Below are positions 35,325 to 36,068 of a stretch of 36,068 nt of DNA, piece by piece; position 1 is the first letter of the stretch, and every line of letters starts with the position of its first letter. The translations under genes and the position numbers were made by a program. The notes below the pieces were generated by a model, which saw nothing but the letters and a program-made list of their open reading frames with translations, did not search any database and was not told the DNA's origin. Source of the DNA: Gammaproteobacteria bacterium (GTDB lineage: Bacteria; Pseudomonadota; Gammaproteobacteria; Arenicellales; UBA868); the NCBI GenBank assembly GCA_011523045.1, contig WTHR01000098.1:2653-38720 (forward strand), in the 5' to 3' direction.

Positions 35325-36068
35325 ATGTATACAGGCAGTACCGCTTTGGCCCTTTTCGAAACCCGGGTAACACCGGTGCGGATCGACATGCCCAATCACT
35401 TCGGGGAAAGACTTAGCCAATATCAGCGAGCCATCGAGAACCTCGTTGTCGACATTAATGATCCGTACCAAATCTCAACTATCGAGCGCGCGGCGCTTGC
35501 CAGACGGATCGACAAGACCAACATGGTGATCTACCGCTTCGGGCCCGATTATGGGCAAGACCGAAGCGCGGTGACGGGGTTGACAGCTCAGCTCGGCCTG
35601 GGTGACCCGGATCAGAATTTGTATGCGGATGCTGATGGTCTTAGCTCGATTCAGGTGCATCCCGAAGGCGTCCGGCAGCGCTACATTCCCTACACCGACA
35701 AGAAACTCAACTGGCACACCGACGGTTACTATCACCGTCCGGACCGGATCATCCGGACAATGCTGTTGCATTGTGTTCGCCCGGCAATGGAGGGAGGTGC
35801 GCTGGAAGCGATTGATCACGAGATCATCTACGGACTGCTTCAGGAGCGTGACCCACGCCTCGCGGAAGCACTTTCACAACCGGATGCGATGACGATTCCT
35901 GAAAACGGGCTGGAGGGCCCGGCTTTTCGCGCCGAATGTTCAGGCCCGGTCTTTTTCGAGGAGTCCGGAACACTTCGGATGCGTTATACCGCCCGAAAGC
36001 ATAACGTTGTCTGGAAAGCGAATACCCTTACACGGGAGGCTGTCGGCGTCCTGGATGAGGTCCTGAAC
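35325..36068 (+). CDS. TauD/TfdA-like Fe(II)/2-oxoglutarate-dependent dioxygenase family protein, 3' truncated by window edge
   Basis: Open frame of 248 codons from ATG 35325 with no stop. Contains WHTDGYYHRPDRIIRTMLLHCVRPAMEGGALEAIDHE (HxD motif) and SGTLRMRYTARKHNVVWK. Missing from the ORF track because it has no stop in the window. Confidence 0.75.
   Translation, partial: MYTGSTALALFETRVTPVRIDMPNHFGERLSQYQRAIENLVVDINDPYQISTIERAALARRIDKTNMVIYRFGPDYGQDRSAVTGLTAQLGLGDPDQNLYADADGLSSIQVHPEGVRQRYIPYTDKKLNWHTDGYYHRPDRIIRTMLLHCVRPAMEGGALEAIDHEIIYGLLQERDPRLAEALSQPDAMTIPENGLEGPAFRAECSGPVFFEESGTLRMRYTARKHNVVWKANTLTREAVGVLDEVLN

Noticed and set aside
35475-35819. Minus-strand 114-aa ORF
   Set aside because: Lies entirely antisense to the TauD/TfdA-like frame open from 35325 to the window end; no recognizable protein features.

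Overview
The window looks like a chromosomal segment of a sulfur-oxidizing gammaproteobacterium. The left edge holds the C-terminus of dissimilatory APS reductase (aprA). The right third holds a contiguous minus-strand reverse-type dsr cluster in the order dsrA-B-E-F-H-C-M-K-L-J-O-P-N-R. From left to right the rest contains: a repeat protein converging on a PP2C phosphatase/atypical kinase pair; a GNAT; tatABC; murA-grxD-bolA(ibaG)-mlaC/hpnM-like-RND with a small DUF72-like gene; kdsD-lptC-lptA-lptB-rpoN-ptsN-rapZ-npr-ptsI plus a small S24-fold ORF; and a NarL/NarX-like two-component pair directly downstream of dsrR. A TauD/TfdA-like gene, missing from the ORF track because it runs off the window, diverges from dsrA. 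Observations most worth following up: (1) paired CCCC-N2-GGGG palindromes 35 bp apart upstream of dsrA, together with a NarL-type regulator encoded at the end of the dsr cluster, which suggests a self-contained regulatory circuit; (2) a strict 47-aa repeat protein next to the kinase/phosphatase pair; (3) an LptA with two C-terminal SH3-like repeats; (4) an S24-fold protein with a probable Lys-to-Arg change, coupled to ptsI; (5) an MlaC/RND pair where mlaFED would be expected. All calls come from reading the sequence; no database searches were run.
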